Positions 52,230 through 63,459 of a DNA stretch of 64,000 nucleotides are shown here, one piece after another. The stretch spans positions 18,070,104-18,134,103 of the forward strand of contig CM054167.1 of NCBI GenBank assembly GCA_028751875.1. The letters run 5' to 3'. The position numbers and the translations under genes were made by a program. The notes beneath the pieces were generated by a model that was given only the letters and a program-made list of their open reading frames with translations, was not told where the DNA came from and did not search any database. The number at the start of each line of letters is the position of its first letter. Positions within the stretch are counted from its first letter, which is position 1. Source of the DNA: Rapana venosa (lineage: Eukaryota; Mollusca; Gastropoda; Neogastropoda; Muricidae).

Positions 52230-52910
52230 TCTGTCTGTGCGAATACTAGGAACACTTTGGAAGTCTAATTCTTCTGCAATTTCAAAAAGAAAGAAACCTA
52301 CGAAAAGCAAAACCATAACAACAACAATAACAAAAAACATCACACAAGAAATAGAATCACAACGAAATAAAAATAAAAGTTAAAACAGATTGCCAAAAGT
52401 ACAATTCTGTCTAATACAGTAATTGAAGTGACAAAGCAGTTGATGATGAACATTGCAAGAACACAAAAAGATCACCACCCCCTACCCCCCAAAAAAACAA
52501 ACAAACAAAAAACCCAACCACCACCAACAACAAAAAAACAACATAATAATACAAAGCAGTAGTAAAATAACCAAAACACAAGACGCCAGAATGATTCTGT
52601 AGCAAAGGATTATTACAACAGATGTTACAAAAGGATAATACAATCTGCTGCACACACAAAAAACCCCACCAAAAAACCAAACACAAAATGCAATAAGTGT
52701 CCCTTAGGGGGTCGACACACATTACCACATTTGCTTGTTGTCACCCGCAAACAACATTTGTGGTGGCAACACTCGTAAAGCTGCCTACAGCAAAGTTGCC
52801 GAGTTACAAGTACAAAGAAATGGTTCGTAGAGCCTATTAGACTCCATCCCTCCTTTTCCTTACAAGTGGTAGGTTAGGTTAGGACCAACAACCACAGCCT
52901 CATTTCTTTT
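52230..52910. other. Unassigned A/C-rich DNA
   Basis: AACAACAA-type simple parts and a base-balanced patch at 52700-52910. No exon was recognised on either strand. Confidence 0.5.
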
Positions 52911-52913
52911 TCT

Positions 52914-53500
52914 CCAGGTATGTGACTCCGCAACAAGTTAAACCTTGAAGTCCTGGGTTCCATTCCCAGCCTGGCCCTTTCTTACCAGCTTAACACCCCC
53001 CCTCCCCCCCCCCCCCCCCCCCAAAAAAAAAAAAGAACAACCGAATGTCAAAAGTCCTTGGGAGGAGACTATATTATTAAATAAACCGAAGCCTCGTGTG
53101 CCCCGAACACACGCAGAATATCTTTGCGCCACACGTTAAAAAAAAAAAAACCCGTTCCGCCTTTCGGGAAAAGTAGGCCATCGTGTGCTGTTAGGAATAG
53201 TTAACGAACCCCCTCCCCCCCAAAAAAAAACCCCAACAACAACAACAACAAAACCTGCATGCACGCAGATGTCGTATTTAGACACCATCCCCAAAGTCGG
53301 AATGCGACTCTTTGACATTCAGTTCGATTTCCCCCCCTGTCAAACTGGGTTTTTAAAAAAAAATAGGGCAAGGCTGGGAATTGAACCCAGAACCTAACGT
53401 TTAACTGTACGGGTTAGGGCTGGGGGAGGAAGAAGGGACGGTCGCGTACACACACAAAATCTCACCTTTTGGTGAACCTCGGAGCTCTAGCCGAGGAATG
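52914..53500 (+). mobile_element. SINE, head F + core + tail B, split by an inverted head F
   Basis: Head F with GTTCCATTCCCAGCCTGGCC, a poly-C/poly-A expansion at 52985-53034, the core (AAGTCCTTGGGAGGAGACT), and the start of tail B (AAAGTCGGAATGCGACTC) to 53310. Tail B resumes at 53418 with GACGGTCGCGTACACACAC and ends CGGAGCTCTAG. Confidence 0.87.
53311..53417 (-). mobile_element. SINE head F fragment inserted in tail B, opposite strand
   Basis: CAGTTCGATTTCC, TGTCAAACTGGG, GGCAAGGCTGGGAATTGAAC and CCCAGAACC read as head F on the minus strand. Confidence 0.82.
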
Positions 53501-53611
53501 AAATTTCTAAAAAATTTAAGAAAGAGAAAATAATAGCATGGGATAGTTCTGTGACAGAGTCGAAATGGTAGCGTGTGTGCATTGCAGCGAGATTACGATT
53601 TTTTTTTTTAC

Positions 53612-53790
53612 GCTAATCAAGTCAAGTCAAGTCAAAATGATCTTTTTTGAGGGTAAAAGATTAAGTTTATACAACTTGTTTTTTCATCCTGCCTATGACG
53701 CTAATATCACTGAGACAGCCCTCATATGGCCTCTGTGGTCGGCGGGGCTATAAACAACAGGATTGGACTGGATTGGATTGGATTGGATGC
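53612..53790 (+). repeat. CAAGT-start repeat joined to family H end
   Basis: CAAGTCAAGTCAAGTCAA at the left and CCCTCATATGGCCTCTG with GGGGCTATAAACAACAG at the right; the right part matches 8120-8162. A (GATTG)n tract follows. Confidence 0.5.
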
Positions 53791-54014
53791 TAATATGTGG
53801 TATATCACATAAAATATAAACTTTTTATAAAAAAAAAAAGTAGTAGTAGCATGTCTCCAGCCCCTTAGGAAAACAACTCAAAGAGAAAAAGAAATTGATA
53901 ACCCCCAAAATGTCTCTTACAACAACAAAACCATCAGTACAAAAGAGTGAGAAACCATGACAATTTCCTGTTACAAAACTTTGGCAGCTTGAAATAATAA
54001 GAAGCATATTCAAA

Positions 54015-54075
54015 ACATCTGGATGTAATAATAATAACAATAGTAATAATAATAATAATAATAACAATAATACAA
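54015..54075. repeat. (AAT/AAC)n microsatellite
   Basis: AATAATAACAATAGT-type triplets. The Leu-rich minus-strand frame is a shadow. Confidence 0.85.
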
Positions 54076-54239
54076 CTCATCAAAAACATTCAGATAAAAA
54101 TGAGGATACAATCTAAGCGGTATTAGTAATTACCAGGTTGTCACACAGTCCCCCAAATTGGAAATCTTCGCTGGGACGTAAATGTATACAATCACAACAA
54201 CAACAACAACAACAACAATCATGTTGTCTTTGCGCGCGT

Positions 54240-54250
54240 GCACACACACA

Positions 54251-54303
<53 letters not shown>
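54240..54303. repeat. (CA)n microsatellite
   Basis: An almost pure CA run after (ACA)n at 54195-54217. Confidence 0.95.
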
Positions 54304-54304
<1 letters not shown>

Positions 54305-54670
54305 CACTGCGTGGTATGGCATGAAAATCCTATGACGAGAAATAGCAGTATGACTTGGGGGACAAAAATCATCATCAATTCTCTCGCTTTCTCCCTCCCC
54401 CCTCCTCCTCCCCCCACCACCCCCTTCTCTCTCATCTCTCTTCCCCTTCCTCCCTCCCTCATGCTTTCATCAAAATTTTTATTAAAAAAATTAATCAAAA
54501 ATCAAAAACATTCTTAAGAGACCAGTACAATAAAACAAGCGGTTTGGTGACTTGACCTAACGGAGCCATTGGGTCAAACCTCCAAGCATACCAGACGATT
54601 TTAACAGCAAAAGATGGTAGGAGGAAACGGTGGAAGCGATGGTGACAATTTTTGTATCCTACAGATTTTA

Positions 54671-54971
54671 GGGGGCGGGATAGCTCAGTGGTCGGAGCAC
54701 TCGCTTTGCCCCAGCCAAAGTTAAAGCAGCGTCGAGCGTGGTTACCACTTGGATGGGTGACCGTTCGCGCTGCCTTGGCTTCAGTACAGTCCCCCCAGTT
54801 CACCCCAGCTGTAAATGGGTTACCTGCCCTCTTTTAGGGTCAGGAAGGTCAAGCAGCGAGAGGGAAGGAGATGGGCGCCCCGCCCTCAATATGCTGGCCC
54901 CTGGAGAAGTTGAGGTCGCTGACGCCTCGCTTCCCCACGACCTTAATATAGGTTATGGGACACCTTTACAT
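54671..54971 (+). mobile_element. tRNA/5S chimeric SINE, full length
   Basis: GGGATAGCTCAGTGGTCGG and AGCACTCGCTT (tRNA-like 5' half) lead into AAGCAGCGTCGAGCGTGG, then ACCACTTGGATGGGTGACCG (5S-like box A to box C), CTTCAGTACAGTCCCC, GGGCGCCCCGCCCTCAATA and GGGACACCTTTAC. It is the clearest + strand copy. Confidence 0.93.
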
Positions 54972-55146
54972 TTTTACTTACTAATGTTAGTCCGCCCACA
55001 CGTCATGATCAAAGACCTTAAAGCGGTAAACCAAGTTTTTTAAAAACCCAAAAAAGCAAAAAGAAAGAAAACAAAAAACCAAGCAAACCCACAAACAAAA
55101 CCCGAAAAAGGGTACAAATAATAAACATAATATTGTAAGGTTTACA

Positions 55147-55250
55147 CCGTGGGGATACAGGAGGGGGGGGACATGTCAGTATAAACTTAGCATCCCCCAC
55201 CTTCTGGAAAATATATGCGACAAAATCTCTCTTTTCTATCCCTCTCCTTT
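55147..55250 (+). repeat. Repeat family E fragment
   Basis: CGTGGGGATACAGG, CAGTATAAACTTAGCATCCC and CTCTTTTCTATCCCTCTCC match the left end of family E. Confidence 0.7.
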
Positions 55251-55439
55251 TTTAAAAATTTAATTTCCTGCCATGTTCCTTTTTGTTCTTGTCACTTCCT
55301 ACTCTTCCCCGGGGAGAGCGCGTCGCCACAAGAGCAGCGCCACCCATTATTTTAAAAAAGAAAATAGTTCTGCCTTCATATTGATTTGTTTCCCTATCAG
55401 TGTGGCTTTTTCTTTATTTCAACACAATTTTGCCAGGGA

Positions 55440-55673
55440 CAACTCTCTTGTTGCCGAGGGTTTGTGCACTGAAAACGTCTTTAACACAAGGACCTCAAGT
55501 TTATCGTCTCATCCGAAAGACAAGCACCCAGACCACCGCTCACGGTATAAAGTGGATGGGGGTGGGGAAGGGGGAGGGGGGAGAGGAGTTTCGGGCACAA
55601 CTATGAGGATGGAACCCGGGCTTCTCGTTTTCTAAGGCAGCTGCAGTAGCTCTAGTCCACTGAGCTACCCTGC
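55440..55673 (-). mobile_element. SINE with tRNA-like head G
   Basis: The minus strand starts TGCAGGGTAGCTCAGTGG (box A), has CCCGGGTTCCATCC (box B variant) and then a core with GTCTTTCGGATGAGACGATA. The core resembles that of the other families, but the head is distinct. Confidence 0.72.
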
Positions 55674-55798
55674 ACACTACCCCCACCCCATTCTTCTAAA
55701 AAAAAACAACAACAAAACAACAACAACCAAAAAACCCCACAAAACACAATAAAAGATAAAAGATAGGCAGCTAAAATGAAAATTAGATCAGAACAAAG

Positions 55799-55800
<2 letters not shown>

Positions 55801-55862
<62 letters not shown>

Positions 55863-55875
55863 TATATATATATAA
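55801..55875. repeat. (AT)n microsatellite
   Basis: A long AT run with one AAT break. (CAT)n follows at 55962-56000. Confidence 0.95.
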
Positions 55876-56112
55876 TGGAATATACAGCAAAATATAACTT
55901 GCACGTGTCCAGCATTGATTGTATCTGTCCGAGCTTGAAAACCGTCATTTGGAAAGTCCGACATCATCATCATTATCATCATCATTATCATCATTATCAT
56001 AATCATCATCATAACAATAATCATAATAACCATTGATCATAATCACAGAATACAATCACGATATGACATAAGACTTCGTAATGCATCCATCGGGGGGACA
56101 CAAAGTTGTCAT

Positions 56113-56117
<5 letters not shown>

Positions 56118-56168
<51 letters not shown>

Positions 56169-56200
56169 ACACAAAACGCACACACACACACACACACACC
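56118..56200. repeat. (CA)n microsatellite
   Basis: CA runs with short breaks. Confidence 0.93.
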
Positions 56201-56534
56201 TGTATACAGACTTGCTACCTACCAGAAGTGGATCTGATTTTCTAAAAGAGTGCCAGAAAGATAGACACATGTCATTATTACAGACGATTTTTTTCCTTTT
56301 TTTGTTGTTTTTTCTCTCCCTCTATTTCTTTCCATCCAGTATGGATTTCGTTATGATATTTACATACAAATATTGAATATGCAACATGGGGGGAAAAAAG
56401 ATGTGTAATAATGGTGGTAATTGCACAAGATCAACTTTGCATGCGAAATATCCTGTAATCCTTGACACTTGGTTACGAAAGCTAACAGGTCTTCTTTCCC
56501 ATTAAAAAAAATCAATACAATAAAACAAAAATAC

Positions 56535-56535
<1 letters not shown>

Positions 56536-56565
<30 letters not shown>

Positions 56566-56592
56566 AAGAAGAAGAAGAAGAAGAAGAAGAAA
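56536..56592. repeat. (AAG)n microsatellite
   Basis: An AAG run of about 18 units. Confidence 0.95.
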
Positions 56593-56689
56593 AGAAGAAA
56601 GGAAGTCTGACTAAAAGAAAGAAGAGGAGAAAAAACAAACACAAAGCAAGAATGAGGCTAAAAATGGGGGGGGGAGGGAGAGAGGGAGA

Positions 56690-57225
<536 letters not shown>

Positions 57226-57404
57226 GAAGGGGAATAACTGGCAGTAAAACGCAAACAAAAAGGAAAAAAATCAAGACAGATATCTAAACAAACGAAATAT
57301 TGACAGAAAAATACAGGTAACTGGCATGGCAAAAGAGAACAAAAACAACAACAACAACAAAAATAACAAAATCCCCTGACCAATAATACCACCAGTATAC
57401 AACT

Positions 57405-58480
57405 TAAATGCTATGATATATTGTCATTCATAATACAGGTAAAGGTAAAGGTGTCCCATAACCTATGTGGTCGTAGGGGAGCGAGGCATCAGAGACCTCA
57501 GCTTCTCTAGGGGGCCAGCATATTGAGGGCAGTGGTGCCCATCTCCTCTCTCCCTCGCTGCTTTACCTTCCCTGACCCTAAAGAGGGCAGGTACCCATTT
57601 ACAGCTGGGTGAACTGGGGGACTGCACTGAAGCCAAGGCGCGCAAACGGTCACCCATCCAACTGGTAACCACGCTCGACGCTGCTTAACCTTAGCTTGGG
57701 GGAAAGCGAGCGCTCTGACCACTGAACTATCCCGTCTCCCATAATAAACAAATGCTAAATTTATACGAATTTCGCAGCCTCCTTTCTGTCCTCCTTAAAT
57801 GCTACAATATATCAGAATTCATATAAAATATATTTTAAAAAAAACAACGTTGTACATCCCCCTAACCCCCTTCCATACTTTATAAATGCTGCGATATATT
57901 GCATTAATATAAAACTTTAGATAAGAGTTATATAGCCCCCCACCCCTCCCCCATCTTACCTGAATGATACAATATATCATAACTAATTGATATAAAATGC
58001 AAAACAACATTACACGGTCCCCATCCACTTTTTATGCTACATAAATGCTACGATATATTAGAATGAATACAAAATGTTACATAAAGAGTTATCATCAACT
58101 CCACCCCCCACCCCCACCCCCCCCCCACCCCACCCCATTTCTACCTCACTTAAACGTTACAATATATCATAACTGGAAAAAAAAGCAAAACAATATTATT
58201 CAGCCCCCATCTCACTTTCATCGTTATATTATGTAAATGCTGCGATATATTGGATTTTGTGTAAAATGTTACATAAGAGTTATAATATACCTCCCCCCCC
58301 CCCCTCCCGCTCCTTTCTATCTCACTTGAACGCTACAATAATTACAATATGATGAATATAAAAATTAATGCAAAACAATGTTACACAATCCCCATCCCCC
58401 TTCCACCCTCCGTAAATGCTACAATGTATTGGAATTAATATAAAACGTTTTGGGTTTTTTAAAAGAGTTACAGAATATAA
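57405..58480. repeat. Satellite-like array with dimeric ~190 bp organisation
   Basis: Blocks like TGCTACAATATATCAGAAT occur near 57408, 57799, 57887, 57966, 58046, 58155, 58238, 58331 and 58416. Alternate units have AGAGTTAT...CCCCCACCCC, and the others have ACAACATTACAC...CCCCATCC. So two ~90 bp monomers form a higher-order unit. A 5S-type SINE interrupts it. Confidence 0.8.
57436..57739 (-). mobile_element. tRNA/5S chimeric SINE inserted in the array, with TSD
   Basis: The minus strand gives GACGGGATAGTTCAGTGGTC, the 5S-like part with AAGCAGCGTCGAGCG and TTGGATGGGTGACCG, and the common 3' body. CATAATA at 57429-57435 and 57740-57746 is a likely target-site duplication. Confidence 0.92.
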
Positions 58481-59745
58481 AACGCTGGGTCTGAATGACC
58501 CATGACAGAGACACAGCGAGAGGGACTATCAGTGTTCACGGAATATGAAAATCTGGGTCTAAAAGACCCATTACATAGATACTGGGAGAGGGGACAGAAA
58601 TATTATATTTGTTCTCGTCACAGAATATAAAAAAGCTGGGTCTCAAAGACCCATAACGTAGATATAGGGAGAGGAGCAATCAATATATTTGTTCCTCTTA
58701 CAGAATATAACACACTGGGTCTGATAAGATATAGGGAGAGGGATCATCAATGCATTTGTTCTGTTAATAGAATTTTTTTTTAAATCTGGGTCTTAAAGAC
58801 CCATAAGGTAGATACAGGGAAAGTGACCATCAATACTATTTGTTCTGTTTGCAGAATATAATAATCTGGGTCATTCAGACCCATAACGTAGAGATAGGGA
58901 GAGGGGCCATCAATTCTGTTCTGTTCACAGGGTATAAAAACGCTGGGTCTGAATGACCCTTCACGTAGATAAAAAGAGAGTGACAATCAATATATCTGTT
59001 CTCTTCATAGATTAAGAATATAAAAAGCTGGGTCTGAATGATCCATAACGTAGAGATAGGGAGAGGGGCCATCAATTCTGTTCTGTTCACAGAATATAAA
59101 AAGCTGGGCCTGAATGACCCATAACGTAGATATAGGGAGAGGGACCATCAATATATATCTGTTCTCTTCACAGAAATATAAAAAGCTGGGTCTCAATGAC
59201 CCATACTGCAGACATAGGGAGAGGGATCATCAATATATTTGTTCTGTTATAGAATTTTTTTTTTTAATCTGGGTCTTAGATACCCATAACGTAGATATAG
59301 GGAGAGGGACCATCAATATTATTTGTTCTGTTTACAAAATATAATCATCTGGGTCTGAATGACCCACAAAGTAGACATAGGGAGAGGAGGGCCATCAATG
59401 TATTTGTTCTTTTTACAGAATATAAAAACCTGGGTCTAAAAGACCCACAACATAGATATTGGGAAAGCGACCATCAATATAGTTATTCGTTCTGTTTACA
59501 AAATACAATAATCTGGGTTTGCAAGACCCATAACGTGGATATAGGAAGAGGGGGGCCATCAATGCATTTGTTCTCTTTACAGCAGAATACAATTATATGG
59601 TGGTTGTTTTGCTGTTGGTTTGTTTTGTTTGGGGGGAGGGGGTAGAGAAAGGAGCCATCAATGTATTTTGTTTTGTTCACATAATATAAAACGCTGATTC
59701 TTTGAGATCCACAAAGCAGGAAGAGAGGCATCTAAAAACAAAGGG
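58470..59745. repeat. ~80 bp array with a hairpin in each unit, about 15 copies
   Basis: Each unit has AGAATATAAAA, a stem-loop TGGGTC-N5-GACCCA, ATAACGTAGATATAGGGAG and CCATCAATATATTTGTTCTG. The stem arms are kept in most units, while the 5-base loop varies (TGAAT, TAAAA, TCAAA, TTAAA, ATTCA). Frames such as MAPLPISTLWV are repeat-derived. Confidence 0.95.
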
Positions 59746-60098
59746 ACACTTATTGATTCAGTCTTACAGAAAACTGAAAAATAACCGGGTTGAAAGTGAA
59801 GAATACATCACCATTTTTACGTAAATCTTTCTGAGAGAAAAACTGGGGTAAAAAATTGTCTATCTTTAATTGTCCTCTTTCTTTTTTTGTTTGTTTTTGT
59901 TTTTTGCATAAAAACCGGGTTTGTCAGGATCACGAAATATTGTGAGGGTTAATTGTACCATGATATATAATGAGAAGCACAAAACTATTTGTTAACTAAT
60001 CTCACTTCTCTGTCTCTTCATCCTAATTATATCTATCAATATAGACACAAGTGTAAATGAATCATGAGTATAGTCATTATCATCGGGTTCTTAATCAT

Positions 60099-60100
<2 letters not shown>

Positions 60101-60161
<61 letters not shown>

Positions 60162-60170
60162 TATATATAA
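60101..60170. repeat. (AT)n microsatellite
   Basis: AT runs with AAT breaks. Confidence 0.93.
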
Positions 60171-60589
60171 AGGAAATATTAGGATATGGGTTGAATCAGA
60201 TATATTATATTAAAAAAGAAATGTATACCAATTTGCATGTTGGAGATCCAGAAAGAGACATATAACACAACTTTATATAAAATGACTATTTTTACAATAT
60301 ATACCTTTCATTTTTTTTAAAAGGAAAATACATACATAAAAATGGATGGCAACACAGATATTACACTTAGGAATATAACATTATCATATGATTCAACCGA
60401 TAATTTCCAGAAATCCCAACAGCTGTGATCAAGGGAGAGAAATCGAATGGAAATATACAATTAAGAAAAAATAAAAATAAAATAAAAATCCATGGATAAC
60501 AATCAAAGTACAAAATTGTAAACTACAACACATTATTCTCAATAAACATCATGTCGCAGTCATATTGGAGGAATACCACTCCATGAGTA

Positions 60590-60594
<5 letters not shown>

Positions 60595-60653
<59 letters not shown>
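60595..60653. repeat. (AT)n microsatellite
   Basis: A pure AT run. Confidence 0.95.
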
Positions 60654-60657
<4 letters not shown>

Positions 60658-61090
60658 CATGATACAGATGAGGACCAAAAAATATCCTAAACAAACATGT
60701 ATGTAGATTATGGATAACAACAACACAGTCCCAATTTTGTTTGATTTACGCTGTTTATAAAACCAACAACACACATACACACACATACATGACGACAACA
60801 AACGGAACAAAGCAACACAAACAGATACGACCATACCCCCAAAATACATACCGACTCGGGATACATTTTGCACAATCTCTCACACCACACCCACCACACC
60901 ATGCACATATGATCCGTGATGATTGACAGAATAAATTAATCTAGATTATCTCTAAAATGCAAAATAAAATAAATAAAATAGAATTAAAATAAATCCATCA
61001 CAAACATTCCCACCAGTGAAGGGAAATATCGTTTCACTTTTGGTTTATCACAAAAATCCACCACAGCCAAAACACCAAGTTTGTAGGAAG

Positions 61091-61165
61091 TGACGTCAAA
61101 TCTTTGTGTCGATGACGCACACAATCACAATGACGTCAGACGTCAGGCCACACTCGCCTACACTG
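61091..61165. promoter_or_regulatory. Cluster of CRE/ATF-like sites
   Basis: Perfect palindromes TGACGTCA at 61091-61098 and 61131-61138, plus GATGACGCAC (61111), GACGTCAGGC (61139) and GATGACGGTCAC (61155). TGACGTCA is the CREB/ATF consensus. Function is not shown. Confidence 0.35.
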
Positions 61166-61469
61166 ATGACGGTCACATTTATTTTCTGTGCTGCTTTTTT
61201 TGTTGTTGTTTTTAAATCCAGAACTGACATGCACGGAATTTATTCACAAATCGTCAAAATCCTTCTTCTCACTTTTCGTGGAAAAGTGCCCACTCCAATA
61301 ATATCTCTGAGTCAACCACTTTCACACACAAGTTGTGTTTTTAGTTCCTTGAAGCAAAAAAACCCACACACAAACGAACAAAACCGTTGAGTATCTATTA
61401 CCGTCATCACAAACACTGCACACTATCCACCATAAAATGTATAGCCAAGTTTGGAGGGAGATTTTAGAC

Positions 61470-61565
61470 TTTGTCTCGTGTTGATTTTTCATGCGCATTC
61501 TGTGTCGTGCTGATTTCCATGCGCATTCTGTCTCGTGCTGTTTTTCATGCCCATTTTGTCTCGTT
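61470..61565. repeat. 29 bp tandem repeat, about 3 copies
   Basis: Units are built of GTCTCGTGCTG, ATTTTCATGCGCATTCT. The Cys/Phe frames over it are repeat-derived. Confidence 0.85.
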
Positions 61566-62315
61566 CTTGGCGAATTTCGTTTTACCTCCGCAACAATTCA
61601 TGGCATTTCGTCTTCTTGTGTGTGTGTGTGTGTGTGCATCACACAAATTTGTGCGAGGTATCTTTTTTCCAGCGTAACTTGAAGTACAACACACTTTCCA
61701 CCACCACCACCATGTCGTTTTTCTCTAACTTGTGAACAAGCACATTATTATGTACATTTCTTAGGAAGCAGACACACACAGTTTATAACCATCCTTTCAC
61801 GTGTTTTCCTCCTGATGACAGTTTTCGTTCCTTCACTTGTTTGCCACAGAATTCTCTATGCATCAACCGAATAAGCACGTTTCTTTTTTTTTCTCTCTCT
61901 CTCTCTTTCTTTCTGTCTCTCTTTCTGTCTTTCTTTCTGTCTTGTCTTTCTTAAGTAGACTTTATTAGCCTTGCAAGCTTTTTTTCCCTTTTAAATATCA
62001 CACACCATTGGTCACAAATGGGGGAACAAAATTTCTCCTCACATCTGACTGTTTTCACCAAAAGCTAAACACCATAATTTAATTATCACATGATTGAAGT
62101 TTCATTCATTCATTCTCAGCATGCAAACTGTGAGATGATGAAGAAGAAGAATTATGCAACATTATGCTGTTTGTTTGTTTGTTGGTTTTATCACTCGTAA
62201 TAATAACACCACGCAGGTGTATGTCTTTTTGATTTTTGTTATGAAGGTAAAGTCTTATGTCATGTATGATAATATATCACCAAGTATCTAGCTGATTTTT
62301 TTTTTTTTGAAAGGG

Positions 62316-62341
62316 TGTGGGGGGGGGGGGGGGGGGGGGGG
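62316..62341. repeat. Poly-G tract
   Basis: An uninterrupted G run, with a second run at 62352-62359 and a third at about 62614-62636. Confidence 0.9.
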
Positions 62342-62891
62342 AGGAGGGGAGGGGGGGGGTAAATTATGCAAGCACAGCGCTGATAGGTCAGATCACAGCC
62401 AATGAAAAATGCTGTCATAGCGTCTGTGGCTTTAATCCCAAAAAGATCACCCTGTAAAACATGTACAATCAGTTAGTTCCAGAAAAACGATCCACACACA
62501 AAAACGTGGGGGAATTGGGTGGGTCGAATTTCATAGGGTGGGTTGGGGGGTTGTATTTGTATGCGAGCTTAACATTATATTAGCAAAAACAAAGGAGAGA
62601 GGGAGGGGAGTGGGTTGGGGGGGGGGGGGGGGGGGGCTGAGGGAGGTCACAATATCTCCGAGACCTCTGACGATGGCTTATGAATCCAGGAGCGGGTGAA
62701 ACTCGTGAGTCAGGTTCGGGCAACCCTGATGACCTTTACTGCCTAAGTAACATTAAAAAAGAAAAAAAAAGAAAAAAGAAAAAGAACAACAACAAAAAAC
62801 CCACCCTAACTAAAAACCAATCTTGACTGCCAGATGTTTGTACCGTACAGTTGTAGGGATACAGGCCTGGTTTAAATGTAAGATGAAAACT

Positions 62892-62988
62892 ATTCTCAAA
62901 GTCGGAATGTGGCTACCTTCATAGTGGGAAAAACCAGTTAAACACACACACACACACGCACACGCACGCACGCACGCACGCACGCTCG

Positions 62989-63025
<37 letters not shown>

Positions 63026-63060
63026 TCACCATTCGTGAACCTCGGAACGCTAGCTGCGGA
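62892..63060 (+). mobile_element. SINE tail B fragment with internal (CA)n expansion
   Basis: AAAGTCGGAATGTGGCTACC and CTTCATAGTGGG at the left, CAATCTCACCATTCGTGAAC and CTCGGAACGCTAGC at the right. Between them, where the consensus has GTACGC, lies about 80 bp of CA and CGCA repeats. Confidence 0.87.
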
Positions 63061-63349
63061 ATGATAAACAAAAAACTTACCAACATTTATGAAAACGAAC
63101 TGGTGTATCTCTTTCCAAAAAAACTCACAAAAAAACCTAACAACAACACAAAAAACCCCGTTGTTTTTGCTTTCAAACTGTGACAGATTCAACTTTTTAG
63201 CAACTTTTTTTTCTTTCTCTCATCCAGATTATCTATCTACTCAAACGGTGAAGTCAGCATAGCACTCCACTAAAACATTCCTTGCACTGCTTTATCACAC
63301 GCTTTTTTTTTTCGCTTTTTTTTCTTCTTTTTTTTTTTGTCGCTCCACG

Positions 63350-63458
63350 GCTAGAGCTCTAAGCTTTGCCAATGAATGAGATTTTTGCCTATGTGATTGC
63401 CCCCCCCCCCCCCTCCTCCTACTACTCACTATTAAGGTAGCCGCATTTCGATTTAGGG
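63350..63458 (-). mobile_element. SINE tail B fragment
   Basis: GGCTAGAGCTCTAAGCTTTG, TGAGATTTTTGCC, a C run (63400-63413) and AAGGTAGCCGCATTTCG on the + strand. Confidence 0.82.
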
Positions 63459-63459
63459 C

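Larger units (their letters stand above)
60660..62280. other. Relatively unique A/C-rich DNA
   Basis: This is the longest stretch on the right without recognised SINEs. It holds a CRE-like cluster (61091-61165), a three-copy 29 bp repeat (61470-61565) and a CTTT-rich tract (61880-61950). I recognise no exon on either strand. Confidence 0.5.

Noticed and set aside
52870..52885. Telomere-like repeats (GGTTAGGTTAGG)
   Set aside because: Only about two units, too short for an interstitial telomere.
54700..54770. 5S rRNA gene
   Set aside because: Only the internal control part is similar, the 5' and 3' stems are missing, and it is embedded in a SINE.
58470..59745. CRISPR-like array with palindromic repeats
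   Set aside because: The units are tandem with similar spacers, and the context is an animal genome. It is a hairpin-bearing tandem array.
61471..61735. Cys/Phe-rich small protein in three frames
   Set aside because: A 29 bp tandem repeat and a (GT)n tract create the frames; none has support.
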